From: JANPLN01 sp043757265
GTDB lineage: Bacteria > Bdellovibrionota > Bdellovibrionia > Bdellovibrionales > JAGQZY01
Assembly: GCA_043757265.1 (NCBI GenBank)
Contig: JAYUQP010000045.1
Span: 1-64,000 of the forward strand
Reading direction: 5' to 3'
DNA: 64,000 bases
Shown: positions 34,772-43,214 of the stretch, one piece after another
How positions within the stretch are numbered: position 1 is the first letter of the stretch
Layout of the letters: every line of letters starts with the position of its first letter
Made by a program: the position numbers and the translations under genes
The notes under the pieces: generated by a model
Databases searched by the model: none
What the model was told of the DNA's origin: nothing
Seen by the model: only the letters and a program-made list of their open reading frames with translations

Positions 34772-36346
34772 ATGATGATTAATTGGGATGAGTTTGAGCA
34801 CATTCATGTAATTAAAAAACTGAAACAAATATTAGCCACTTGGTGGAATATCGATGTGGTTTTTACCGACGAGACCGGCGCCATGCGCGGTTTTAATCAG
34901 CTAGAAATGAATCCGGTAAACAAAGCCGTTTTCCATGCGTTGCAGAGTGCACCGGCGCGGGACAGCCTCTCGGAACTGGTCAATCATTCTCTAACTGAAC
35001 TTCGCCAATCGCAAAATCGATTTTCCATCAAAAAGTGGCAGCACTCAGGGCTCGATGTAGCCGTTTTCCCAATCGAAATCGAACGCGAATTTATGGGTAC
35101 GGTCTTAGCTCTTGGCTTCGTGAAAGATCCCTCAGAGGCGAACCGTGGGAACGAAATTGTGGACAGTCTCAAATCGCACAGTGTACCAGACGCAGATGCG
35201 CTTCAGATACTCGCAGGCATTAAATTTTTAACTGTCGACGAAAAAAACCATTTTTTAGATCTGGTCGAATTAATATCTCGCGAGATCGTGACTCTTCACC
35301 TTGAGATCACCAGCCGCGAAGAGCGTATTAAAGAACTTAATAAAGAATTGGGTAGCCGCTATAAATATGACAATATGATCGGAAAATCAAAAGCCATGCA
35401 GAGTTTGTATGCGCTGCTTGATAAAATCAAATCAGCTGATAGCACTGTGCTCATTCAAGGCGAAAACGGAACTGGTAAAGAACTTATAGCAAAGTCTATT
35501 CACTATAATTCTTCGCGCAAAGAAAAAGCTTTCGTAATTCAAAACTGTTCTGCGTTTAACGACAATCTTTTAGAGTCCGAACTTTTTGGTCACGCCAAAG
35601 GATCTTTCACTGGTGCCCATAAAGATAAAAAGGGACTTTTTGAGCTGGCTGATAAGGGAACTTTCTTCCTCGATGAAATTGGCGACACTTCTCCACAAAT
35701 GCAGGTAAAACTGCTTCGTGTCCTTCAGGAGGGAACATTCACTCCGGTGGGTGGTTTAGAGATGAAACGTGTGGATGTACGAATCGTTGCTGCAACCAAT
35801 CGCGATCTTCGCGCCATGGTCGAGGATGGATCGTTTCGTGAAGATCTTTACTATCGCTTAAACGTGATCAATCTTCGTGTGCCGCCATTAAGAGAGCGCA
35901 AAGAGGATATTCCACTCCTCACAGAATTTTTTATTGAACATGCGTGCAAAAAAGCGGGACTTCCAAAAAAGGTTCTCACTAAACGTGCGCTTGAAAAACT
36001 TTACGACTACCCTTTTCCTGGAAACGTTCGAGAGCTACAAAACGAAATGGAACGAGCAGTTGTGTTGTCGGGCTCGGAGAACAAGCTTTTAGCTGATATG
36101 CTATCGCCTAAAATTTTCGAAACTAACGAAGCTGCTAAAATCCAAGGTGCTAGAGTCGCTGGCTCCCTAAAAGATGCAATTGAAGATCTTGAAAAGGATT
36201 TAATCCGCGAAGGTCTCCGCCGCACTGGATGGAATAAGTCAAAATTAGCTAAAGAACTTGGCATCAGCCGAGCAGGTTTAATTATGAAGGTCGAAAAGTA
36301 CGGCCTCGATAAGCGACGTGTTCTAGGTGCTGCAAAAACGTCCTAG
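34772..36346 (+). CDS. Sigma-54-dependent transcriptional activator
   Basis: Regulator of 524 residues. The N-terminal ~190 residues form a sensory domain resembling GAF/PocR-like ligand domains (FPIEIEREFMGTVLALGF) and not a receiver. A short coiled coil leads to the AAA+ domain (about 205-440) with Walker A GENGTGKE, the loop GSFTGA that contacts sigma-54, Walker B FFLDEIGD and the sensor RIVAATNRDL. The C-terminal helix-turn-helix (WNKSKLAKELGISRAGLIMKVEKYGL) is Fis-like. GGAG nine bases upstream supports the start. No adjacent target gene with a clear -24/-12 site was found. Confidence 0.92.
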   Translation: MMINWDEFEHIHVIKKLKQILATWWNIDVVFTDETGAMRGFNQLEMNPVNKAVFHALQSAPARDSLSELVNHSLTELRQSQNRFSIKKWQHSGLDVAVFPIEIEREFMGTVLALGFVKDPSEANRGNEIVDSLKSHSVPDADALQILAGIKFLTVDEKNHFLDLVELISREIVTLHLEITSREERIKELNKELGSRYKYDNMIGKSKAMQSLYALLDKIKSADSTVLIQGENGTGKELIAKSIHYNSSRKEKAFVIQNCSAFNDNLLESELFGHAKGSFTGAHKDKKGLFELADKGTFFLDEIGDTSPQMQVKLLRVLQEGTFTPVGGLEMKRVDVRIVAATNRDLRAMVEDGSFREDLYYRLNVINLRVPPLRERKEDIPLLTEFFIEHACKKAGLPKKVLTKRALEKLYDYPFPGNVRELQNEMERAVVLSGSENKLLADMLSPKIFETNEAAKIQGARVAGSLKDAIEDLEKDLIREGLRRTGWNKSKLAKELGISRAGLIMKVEKYGLDKRRVLGAAKTS

Positions 36347-36398
36347 AATACAGTCAGAGCCAGTTTGACATCTTTGCGAGAGCGTAGATAAATGAGGA

Positions 36399-36824
36399 AT
36401 GCATAAACTGCGTTCCTCTTTTTTTTATTTTTTATTCCCCGTTGTGGGAGGAACCTTTGCCGCTGTCGCCTTGAGTTTCTATTACTCCCGCCTTCTCCAC
36501 ACCCGCAGCATGGCTTTTAGTTTTGTAGCCCTGTTCGTGGGGCTCTGTGTGCAAGCGTCTATTTATGTCGCTCTAGCTCAGACTTTGCCTGCCCCTTTTT
36601 ATCTCCGGGATTTTTTGAATCAAACACAGGGTGCTACAGCAAGCTCTTTGCTCGGACTCTCAATTGCCTTTGTGCATTTGATTGTTTTGCGTAGGTACAA
36701 CCATGTTGATCCAATGGCACATATCGAAAAAGAGTGGCCCACAATCCCCAGCCTTCTCTGCTGCGCCTGCGGTGGTATCGTGAATATATGCCTCGTCGCG
36801 ATGATTTTTTGGTATTTCAACTAA
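36399..36824 (+). CDS. Small membrane protein, unknown
   Basis: Predicted inner-membrane protein of 141 residues with four hydrophobic segments (about 8-26, 40-58, 82-97, 118-138). A CCxCGG cluster lies in the last segment. Ribosome site GAGGA is directly next to ATG, so the real start could be slightly different. No family recognised. It follows the sigma-54 activator by about 50 bases on the same strand and may share its transcript. Confidence 0.6.
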   Translation: MHKLRSSFFYFLFPVVGGTFAAVALSFYYSRLLHTRSMAFSFVALFVGLCVQASIYVALAQTLPAPFYLRDFLNQTQGATASSLLGLSIAFVHLIVLRRYNHVDPMAHIEKEWPTIPSLLCCACGGIVNICLVAMIFWYFN

Positions 36825-36859
36825 GTTCTACTTCAAAAGGAATATCACCAAAAGAAACG

Positions 36860-37657
36860 CTAATTGCTGTCCCAGGATTTTCGTAATTGATTGAGCTGGC
36901 CGCCGAAGAAAATCAAAATTACCACGATGATAGCTAAAATTAGAATATATCGAATGTAATCGGCAATAGACAATCCGAACGAGATATCTGCGGCCTGTGG
37001 TTTCGCTCTAAACTTTTCCATATCAACCGCAATTTTTCTTCCCGACCGGCCGGAAAGTTTTCCTTGGAGATCAATTTTTTTGTTGAGTACTTTTTCTTTG
37101 GGTTCAGTTTTTAATTTAGTTGTAATTCGGCTTCCCGGCCCGCCTCTATCAATTCTTGAATTGTAGCTAGCTGATGAATTCTCGCCGCCGCTGTAGCCTT
37201 GTAATTCCTTTTTTGATTTACTCTCGATTTTTCCCGCAACGACTTGTCCGCCCTGGTTGCGATCCGCGTTCAAGGACGACCCATTTCGCGTTACGCGGGA
37301 GCCACTTTTTCCTTGGGAGCCCGAACGATTAGAGCTTTTATTGTTGCTACTGTCATTACTGCTATCTTCAGAATTTCCCCCTCCAGAACTGGCTATAAGC
37401 GGTCTACCATTTTGCAGTGAAAAAGGTTCGTAAAGCGAGGCACATGATTCGGCATTGGCGCCGGTACTTCCGCCAAAACTGGGGAGCTCTCCCGTTTCTA
37501 GTAAACATGCGACATAATCGCCAAAGTAGCTTTGAACATATTTTTTAAGTGCAGAATTGAGCTGATACATAACGCCTAAGGCGATTCCTACAACCACCAC
37601 AAGCACTAAGATGTACTCAACAACGGCTTGTCCAGATTGTGACCTAATATGAGACAC
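36860..37657 (-). CDS. Flp/TadE-like pilin-type protein with extra C-terminal anchor
   Basis: Protein of 265 residues starting at GTG 37657 (AAAGG upstream). Residues 8-32 (SGQAVVEYILVLVVVVGIALGVMYQL) match the N-terminal helix of Flp-type pilins or TadE-like proteins, with the conserved Glu five residues into the hydrophobic stretch. Normal Flp pilins are 50-80 residues; here a Ser-, Asn-, Gly- and Lys-rich linker of some 150 residues is followed by a second transmembrane helix (SIADYIRYILILAIIVVILIFF). The Tad pilus machinery is not in the window. It is divergent from the TPR gene at 37740. Function uncertain. Confidence 0.65.
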   Translation of the reverse strand: MSHIRSQSGQAVVEYILVLVVVVGIALGVMYQLNSALKKYVQSYFGDYVACLLETGELPSFGGSTGANAESCASLYEPFSLQNGRPLIASSGGGNSEDSSNDSSNNKSSNRSGSQGKSGSRVTRNGSSLNADRNQGGQVVAGKIESKSKKELQGYSGGENSSASYNSRIDRGGPGSRITTKLKTEPKEKVLNKKIDLQGKLSGRSGRKIAVDMEKFRAKPQAADISFGLSIADYIRYILILAIIVVILIFFGGQLNQLRKSWDSN

Positions 37658-37739
37658 ACCTAGACCTTTGTCTCGGACAAAAGATGCGTGGTTTTGCTGC
37701 AAACACTTTATAAACACCTGTATCCTCAAGGCTTTTCGA

Positions 37740-38870
37740 ATGGTTACCGATACTGCCTATATGTTTCTTATCGGCACGGCCCTCGTGAGACTGAAGTGGT
37801 TCTTAATTTTTGGCGGATTCTGCCTTTTCTTTTTATTTCGTGTAAGCAGCGCCCATGCTCTGGATCGCGCGCTGACGACGAGTGAAGTTAGTAAACTTAA
37901 AAAAAATCTGCAAACCGAACCCAACAATAAAGTTTCCCGACGATTTTTGATGGATCATTACGCGCGCGAAAAACTGTGGACCGAGTATGTAAATGTGGCG
38001 CAGCCCATTCAAAAAGATCTTCCCGCGAAAATTCAACTCGAACTCATCAATGCCTACCTTTCGTTGAAGGATGGTAAAGGCGCACTGTCGGTGATTGGAT
38101 TTTACCAAAGCCAAAACCCACCAAATTCAGAAACAAAAGTTCTAGAGGCCGATGCGCTTTTGCATATCGCGCTGAAAGCAACTACCGAACCCGCACGGAA
38201 ACAAGCTGGCGTAGACGTCATCACCGTTCTGCGCGAAGCCATCCGGCTTGATCCACTCAATAAGACAGCCTATTTCCGCTGGATTGATGTACTTAAAACA
38301 TTTTGGACCTCATATGCCGAGGATGCTTTGCAGGTGTATTATCAGCTAGAGTCTGCCACCAAGGAAGCCAATAACTATCTGGACGAAAAATGTGCGCTCT
38401 ATGTTCAAGCGGCCCTTTGGGATCAAGCTATGGAAACCTGCAAACGTGGTATCGTTCAAAAAAGTCCAAAAATTGAAAGTTACGTTAATTTGGCCAAAGC
38501 TCAAAGCGTAAAAGAATCTTTGCAAGAAAGCAAAAAAACCTTGAAACAACTGGTGACCCGCTATCCGCAATCGGTTGAAGCGCACCGGGCTCTGGCCGAT
38601 AATTACTTTTCCGAAAATAACTTCATCTCGGCGGCTGAGCACTATCGCATTTCAACCCAGCTTGATCCCTCAAATCCCGACGCCTATCTTTTCCTGGCAG
38701 AGTGCGAATTTCGTCAAAAAAAGTACCTAGAAGCACTTGAAGCCTACAAGCAAAATTGCACTCTCTCTAGAACACTTGCCAGTGAATTCAAACACGCCAC
38801 TGGCGAACTTCGAGCTAATTATCCATTGCACAATAAGTACAAAAACGTGATGTCTTCTTGTCAGAAATAA
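37740..38870 (+). CDS. TPR-repeat protein with N-terminal signal
   Basis: Protein of 376 residues. A hydrophobic signal or anchor (KWFLIFGGFCLFFLFRVSSAHA, cut after SAHA) precedes a helical body with TPR motifs in the second half (HRALADNYFSENNFISAAEHYRISTQLDPSNPDAYLFLAECEFRQKKYLEALEAYKQN). I take ATG 37740 as start because AAGG lies upstream; the longer frame starting at 37668 overlaps the divergent pilin gene. Periplasmic scaffold of unknown function; it may serve the neighbouring pilin-like protein. Confidence 0.7.
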   Translation: MVTDTAYMFLIGTALVRLKWFLIFGGFCLFFLFRVSSAHALDRALTTSEVSKLKKNLQTEPNNKVSRRFLMDHYAREKLWTEYVNVAQPIQKDLPAKIQLELINAYLSLKDGKGALSVIGFYQSQNPPNSETKVLEADALLHIALKATTEPARKQAGVDVITVLREAIRLDPLNKTAYFRWIDVLKTFWTSYAEDALQVYYQLESATKEANNYLDEKCALYVQAALWDQAMETCKRGIVQKSPKIESYVNLAKAQSVKESLQESKKTLKQLVTRYPQSVEAHRALADNYFSENNFISAAEHYRISTQLDPSNPDAYLFLAECEFRQKKYLEALEAYKQNCTLSRTLASEFKHATGELRANYPLHNKYKNVMSSCQK

Positions 38871-38891
38871 GACCTTCTTGTAAAAGAATTC

Positions 38892-39359
38892 ATGACACAT
38901 TTTACGTTTGCAGCTTTTACGAAAACCTCAGAACTTTTCTCTTGGATCCATTCTCTCTCCGCCGACAGTGAATTGATCGAGTGCGGACAATTGCACCGAG
39001 GATCGCACACGGCTTTTATTAAATCCACGTCTCCCATTCCTCGCCCGATCATTTGCACTGATTTTTTTACCTGTGAAGGCTCTGGCGATCGTTTTTCAAA
39101 AGCCTATCACAAGCAAAATGCGATTCCTGTTACCCATGGCTTGCTTATCTATGAATGCGAAACCCTATCTGAGATGTGTGCAACCATTTTGACAAATCCC
39201 GAATTCAAAGACTTCCAGCTCTTAGAAGTGTCGCGTAACGCCCTCCCAAATGGCTTCGCCAGTGCCATTTTTGTAAACGTAGACCAATTTAAATATCCAG
39301 CTAAATTTTCCGGTGCTTATATCTCTGAACTCAATCCGCAACTCAGAACTTTATTCTAG
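38892..39359 (+). CDS. Hypothetical protein
   Basis: Cytoplasmic-looking protein of 155 residues without signal peptide or transmembrane helix. It has a mixed alpha/beta pattern (ELIECGQLHRGSHTAFIKS, RPIICTDFFTCEGSG). No family recognised. It lies 22 bases after the TPR gene and may be in one transcript. The 3' side is the nested hairpin region. Confidence 0.6.
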   Translation: MTHFTFAAFTKTSELFSWIHSLSADSELIECGQLHRGSHTAFIKSTSPIPRPIICTDFFTCEGSGDRFSKAYHKQNAIPVTHGLLIYECETLSEMCATILTNPEFKDFQLLEVSRNALPNGFASAIFVNVDQFKYPAKFSGAYISELNPQLRTLF

Positions 39360-39372
39360 GAATAAACTAGAT

Positions 39373-39492
39373 CCGGTGCCAGGTCCTGTTTAATCCGGAG
39401 CAAAACCCTGTTCAAAGACGAGCGTAATACCAAATCCTACACCATGAGTACGACTGAGAGTTGGTTCCGGATTAAACGGGACCTGGCACCGG
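39373..39492 (+). repeat. 27-bp inverted repeat around 66-bp loop
   Basis: The left arm (39373-39399, beginning CCGGTGCCAGGTCC) and the right arm (39466-39492) pair in 26 of 27 positions. The enclosed 66 bases show no gene. The core CCAGGT/ACCTGG resembles the CCTGGCACC found once at 48264. It may be a small mobile or REP-type element. Confidence 0.85.
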
Positions 39493-39495
39493 AAT

Positions 39496-39595
39496 AAAAA
39501 GGTACGCCGTTCCTAATCTTGTAGAATGGCGTCATTGAGTTCTAATTCAATCTGAATGACGCCTTCTCACAAGAATAGGAACGGCGTACCTTTTT
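39496..39595 (+). repeat. Near-perfect 41-bp-arm hairpin (GGTAC family copy b)
   Basis: The left arm 39496-39536 and right arm 39555-39595 match in 36 of 41 positions with an 18-base loop. The arms end in AAAAAGGTACGCC and GGCGTACCTTTTT, and the right end coincides with the stop codon of the RNase G gene. As RNA it forms a very stable stem with T/U ends on both strands, so it should also terminate both convergent genes. Related pieces occur at 30128-30221. Confidence 0.9.
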
Positions 39596-41089
39596 TTAGC
39601 TCTCAAAAGTGTATTCTTCGAAGTGTTTTTTTGCGTCGGAGCGAAAAATAATTGGTACGCCTAGCTCTTCTTCAAAGGCATGCATCATTTCACTTTCTTC
39701 GCTGTACACCCAATTTACAATATCGGCGTGGCAATTCACAGTGATTGGTTGGGAAATTGTCTTGATCGCCACCCGGTGAGAGAGGTGACGAAAGATTTCA
39801 CACACAATAGTTTCTTTTTTCTTTAGTGATCCTAAACCGTGACAGTAAAAACAAGACTCTGTTAGCGTTCTTCGCAAACTCGAGCGAATTCTTTTTCGCG
39901 TTAACTCCACCAAACCCAAGCCAGTCATGGAAATCACCGAAACTCGAACTCGATCGCGCTTTACCTCTTCGGTTAACGCTTTAAGCACTTTGTCTTTGTG
40001 TTCCTGCTCGAGCATATCAATAAAATCGACAACAATAATTCCACCGCAGTCGCGCAAGCGAATTTGCAAAGCAATTTCTTTAACAGCTTCCATGTTCGTT
40101 TTGAATATCGTATCTTCTAGATCTTTTTTTCCAACAAACTTCCCAGTGTTCACGTCAATGACAACGAGGGCTTCGGCCTCGTCGATGACAAGATAGCCTC
40201 CGGAGCGCAACCAAACCTTCCGGGCCAGAGCCTTTTCAACTTCGTCGTCCACACCATGGTGGCTAAAAAGCGGTTCTTTTTCGTAGTAGTGATGGATTCT
40301 CTTTTCGTATTGGGGAAGAAATTGCTGAACAAATTTGGCGATCTTTTGATGCGTCTCTGCGCCCTCCACCCACACACTGTCCACATCGGGATTTAACATG
40401 TCTCGGAGTATTCGTAGACTGTAATCTACCTCAGAGTGAATAACTCCCACTTTGCTTTGATTGGAAATATACTCTTGTTGAATTTCTTGCCATAGTTTCT
40501 GTAGATATTCGAGATCAGTTTTCAGTTCACTCTCTTTCATGCCTTCACCGATAGTGCGCACTATCACACCGCCTTGAGACACGTTTTTCTCAAGGATACT
40601 GGTGAGCCGATCGCGTTCTTTTTCGTTTTCAATTTTTCGAGAAATTCCAAAATGTGTCAGTGTTGGCAAATAAACGATTCGTCGCGATGCCAAAGAGATG
40701 TGAGTTGTGATCCGCGCGCCCTTGGTGCCAATGGGATCTTTGGCAACTTGCACGAGAATTGTTTGTCCTTCGGTGAGAAGCTCTTGAATTTTAGGTTTCT
40801 CGCGATGCACCCAAACGTTAGAAACATCTTCGTTTTCGCCTTCAAATACAAAATCTTCCTCGCGCACATCGCCAACATACAAAAATGCCGCTCGCTCAAG
40901 GCCGATATCAACAAACGCTGCCTGCATTCCCGGAAGTACGCGCACAACTCGGCCACAAAACACGGCCCCGACTAAAGTCGGCGATAATTTGCGCTCTACT
41001 TTGTAATCAACCAGCTCACCTTTTTCGAGGTAAGCAACGCGAGTTTCTAGACGATTGGCTTGAATTAGAATTTCTGATTTAACCATCAT
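39596..41089 (-). CDS. rng: Ribonuclease G/E family
   Basis: Endoribonuclease of 497 residues, the length of RNase G (no long C-terminal scaffold as in RNase E). S1-like domain at the N-terminus (VFCGRVVRVLPGMQAAFVDIGLERAAFLYVGDV), RNase H-like and catalytic region with VVIDVNTGKFVGKKD and GGIIVVDFIDM, which carry the two Asp magnesium ligands, and a zinc-link of CFYCHGLG. It processes rRNA and mRNA. Two adjacent ATGs follow GGAG; either could be the start. The upstream neighbour is pilT, divergent. Confidence 0.95.
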   Translation of the reverse strand: MMVKSEILIQANRLETRVAYLEKGELVDYKVERKLSPTLVGAVFCGRVVRVLPGMQAAFVDIGLERAAFLYVGDVREEDFVFEGENEDVSNVWVHREKPKIQELLTEGQTILVQVAKDPIGTKGARITTHISLASRRIVYLPTLTHFGISRKIENEKERDRLTSILEKNVSQGGVIVRTIGEGMKESELKTDLEYLQKLWQEIQQEYISNQSKVGVIHSEVDYSLRILRDMLNPDVDSVWVEGAETHQKIAKFVQQFLPQYEKRIHHYYEKEPLFSHHGVDDEVEKALARKVWLRSGGYLVIDEAEALVVIDVNTGKFVGKKDLEDTIFKTNMEAVKEIALQIRLRDCGGIIVVDFIDMLEQEHKDKVLKALTEEVKRDRVRVSVISMTGLGLVELTRKRIRSSLRRTLTESCFYCHGLGSLKKKETIVCEIFRHLSHRVAIKTISQPITVNCHADIVNWVYSEESEMMHAFEEELGVPIIFRSDAKKHFEEYTFES

Positions 41090-41154
41090 CTTTCTCCTGA
41101 CTGGTCTTCATTGTATTCGGTATACGACCGAAAAGGTATTCGAATCGAGGTCTT

Positions 41155-42336
41155 ATGGCAAAGCTTGATGATTTATTTAGAATCATGGTCAAACAGGGAG
41201 CATCTGATTTGCATTTGGCTACCGGCGCACCGCCGATCTTACGCATCAATGGTGAGATGGAACGACTTGAATATCGCGATCTCACGCACGACGAGTGCAA
41301 AGCTTTGATCTTCGAAATTCTAAATGAAAATCAGCGAAAACAATTTACCGAGAACTGGGATTTTGACTGCGCTTATGCCGTGCCAGATACGGGTCGGTTT
41401 CGTTGTAATATCTTTATGCAGCGAAAGGGAATCGCAGCAGTCTTTCGCCATATTCCCGAAAAAATTAAATCGTGTGAAGAGTTAAATCTACCAAAAATCA
41501 TGCAAGAGGTAATAAAAGCGAGTCAGGGTCTTATCCTTGTTACGGGGCCCACTGGGTCGGGAAAATCCACGACACTTGCGGCTCTGATCAACGAACTTAA
41601 TGAATCGCAAAAGTTACATATTTTAACTCTTGAAGATCCTATTGAATTTGTGCACCCAAACAAAATGGCGCTGATCAATCAGCGCGAAGTGCACGTGAAT
41701 ACAAAATCATTTTCCGACGCCCTTCGCGCCGCTCTTCGAGAGGATCCAGATGTGATCTTGGTGGGCGAGTTGCGAGATCCGGAGACAATTGGCCTTGCGC
41801 TTAAAGCTGCAGAAACTGGGCACTTAGTTTTTGGAACTCTTCACACGATGAGTGCGCCTAAAACGATCGATCGAATTATCGACAGTTTTCCACAGGATGA
41901 GCAACCGCAAGTTCGTTCTATGCTTTCGGAAAGTTTGAAGGCCGTTATTGCGCAGGTTCTATTACCGAAAGCAAATGGAAAAGGCCGGGTCGCGGCTCAT
42001 GAGATTATGATAAACAATGTCGCCATAGGAAATTTGATTCGTGAAAATAAAATCTTTCAAATTAAGTCCACGATGCAGATTTCAAAAAACGATGGAATGC
42101 AAACACTCGACGATTGTTTAACTCGCCTGATGCAGGATGGTTCGATTTCGGTTGAAAATGGAAAGGCTCTGATGGGTAAGAGTATTTCGGGCGCGGTTAA
42201 TGCCGCTACAGGAAACACTCCCCAACCATCGGGGACTCCCAACAAACCCGGCAATTCTTCGAGCGTTTCAGGAATTCCAGGTATGTCCCCGCCCGGTATG
42301 CCTTCAAACAATCCGTTCGCTAAAAAAACTAGTTAG
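41155..42336 (+). CDS. pilT: Type IV pilus retraction ATPase PilT
   Basis: Hexameric ATPase of 393 residues that retracts type IV pili. N-terminal PAS-like domain (LDDLFRIMVKQGASDLHL), Walker A GPTGSGKST, Asp box LEDPIEFVH, Walker B DPDVILVGELRDPE, and the PilT C-terminal AHEIM motif with a following IREN. Beyond residue about 345 it has a 45-residue Pro/Gly/Ser-rich tail (ending PPGMPSNNPFAKKTS), longer than in most PilTs. GAGG is five bases before ATG. Together with the Flp-like pilin it points to a piliated lifestyle. Confidence 0.95.
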   Translation: MAKLDDLFRIMVKQGASDLHLATGAPPILRINGEMERLEYRDLTHDECKALIFEILNENQRKQFTENWDFDCAYAVPDTGRFRCNIFMQRKGIAAVFRHIPEKIKSCEELNLPKIMQEVIKASQGLILVTGPTGSGKSTTLAALINELNESQKLHILTLEDPIEFVHPNKMALINQREVHVNTKSFSDALRAALREDPDVILVGELRDPETIGLALKAAETGHLVFGTLHTMSAPKTIDRIIDSFPQDEQPQVRSMLSESLKAVIAQVLLPKANGKGRVAAHEIMINNVAIGNLIRENKIFQIKSTMQISKNDGMQTLDDCLTRLMQDGSISVENGKALMGKSISGAVNAATGNTPQPSGTPNKPGNSSSVSGIPGMSPPGMPSNNPFAKKTS

Positions 42337-42430
42337 TTTAATGACCTTAGCTCCGCCAGACGTTTCATGATTACGCCCTCCTCCAGAGTACGTTTATCAC
42401 TCATGCGCTCTTTCGGAAGTCACTTTTTAC

Positions 42431-42470
42431 TCATGCCCTCTAATTCAGAAAGTAATTTGAAGGGGCATGA
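42431..42470. other. Inverted repeat TCATGCCC/GGGCATGA downstream of pilT
   Basis: Eight-base-pair arms (42431-42438 and 42463-42470) enclose 24 bases. There is no T run, so termination is uncertain. Short CTCATG-rich partial repeats lie upstream (42390-42440). The rest of the 200-base gap between pilT and deoC shows nothing I recognise. Confidence 0.35.
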
Positions 42471-42536
42471 CCTTCTTCGTAAGGGTATATGCGGAGCCAA
42501 TTAATGGTTTCCTAAACAAAAAAGAACTGCTACGAG

Positions 42537-43214
42537 ATGGGTATGAACAGACCTCAAGCCTATGCGGCCTTTTTTGACCATACACTCCTACGAGCCACGG
42601 CTATTGAGCAAGAAATCGTGCAGCTATGCAATGAAGCTCTGACCCATTCTTTTTTTTCAGTTTGTATAAATCCCTGTTGGATTAACACCTGCAAACCGAT
42701 TTTATCTACAAGTACTGTTAAGATATGCACAGTAGTTGGCTTTCCGCTCGGTGCTAACGAAACTCTCGCCAAATTAAAAGAAACTGAATTCGCACTTAAA
42801 AACGGTGCAAACGAAATTGACTGCGTTTTAAACCTTGGTTTTCTACGAAGTGGTAAAATTGAAACCCTTTCCGCAGAGCTCCAACAGCTTTCTGCGATTT
42901 GCCAAGGGCACGCGATCGTGAAAGTGATTGTTGAGTCTGGCGTTCTTTCCCAAGAAGAACTCGTAACAGCAATCGGTGTCGTCAACGACAGCCCTGTGGA
43001 GTTTATTAAAACCTCCACTGGATTTGCGGCAATGGGTGCAACTGAATCTGCGGTCAAGACCATGCAACAACTGGGGCGCAAAGATTTAAAAATAAAAGCG
43101 AGCGGCGGTATTAAAACCGCAGAAGACTTTCGTAAATTTGTGGACTTGGGGGCTTCGCGCATTGGCGCGAGTCTTTCTGTGTCTATTCTGCAAGAACTTG
43201 AGAGGTCAAAATGA
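42537..43214 (+). CDS. deoC: Deoxyribose-phosphate aldolase
   Basis: Class I aldolase of 225 residues that splits 2-deoxyribose-5-phosphate into glyceraldehyde-3-phosphate and acetaldehyde. Visible are the start FFDHTLLRA, the EIDCVLN segment (catalytic Asp), KVIVESG, and the Schiff-base Lys in EFIKTSTGFA, and then IKASGGIKTAEDF. It overlaps the next gene by four bases (ATGA). Together with the two phosphorylases it feeds nucleoside sugars into glycolysis. No strong ribosome site before the start. Confidence 0.95.
   Translation: MGMNRPQAYAAFFDHTLLRATAIEQEIVQLCNEALTHSFFSVCINPCWINTCKPILSTSTVKICTVVGFPLGANETLAKLKETEFALKNGANEIDCVLNLGFLRSGKIETLSAELQQLSAICQGHAIVKVIVESGVLSQEELVTAIGVVNDSPVEFIKTSTGFAAMGATESAVKTMQQLGRKDLKIKASGGIKTAEDFRKFVDLGASRIGASLSVSILQELERSK

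Noticed and set aside
42560..43162. Antisense open frame of 200 residues over deoC
   Set aside because: Composition matches the shadow of a conserved enzyme gene; no signal or ribosome site.
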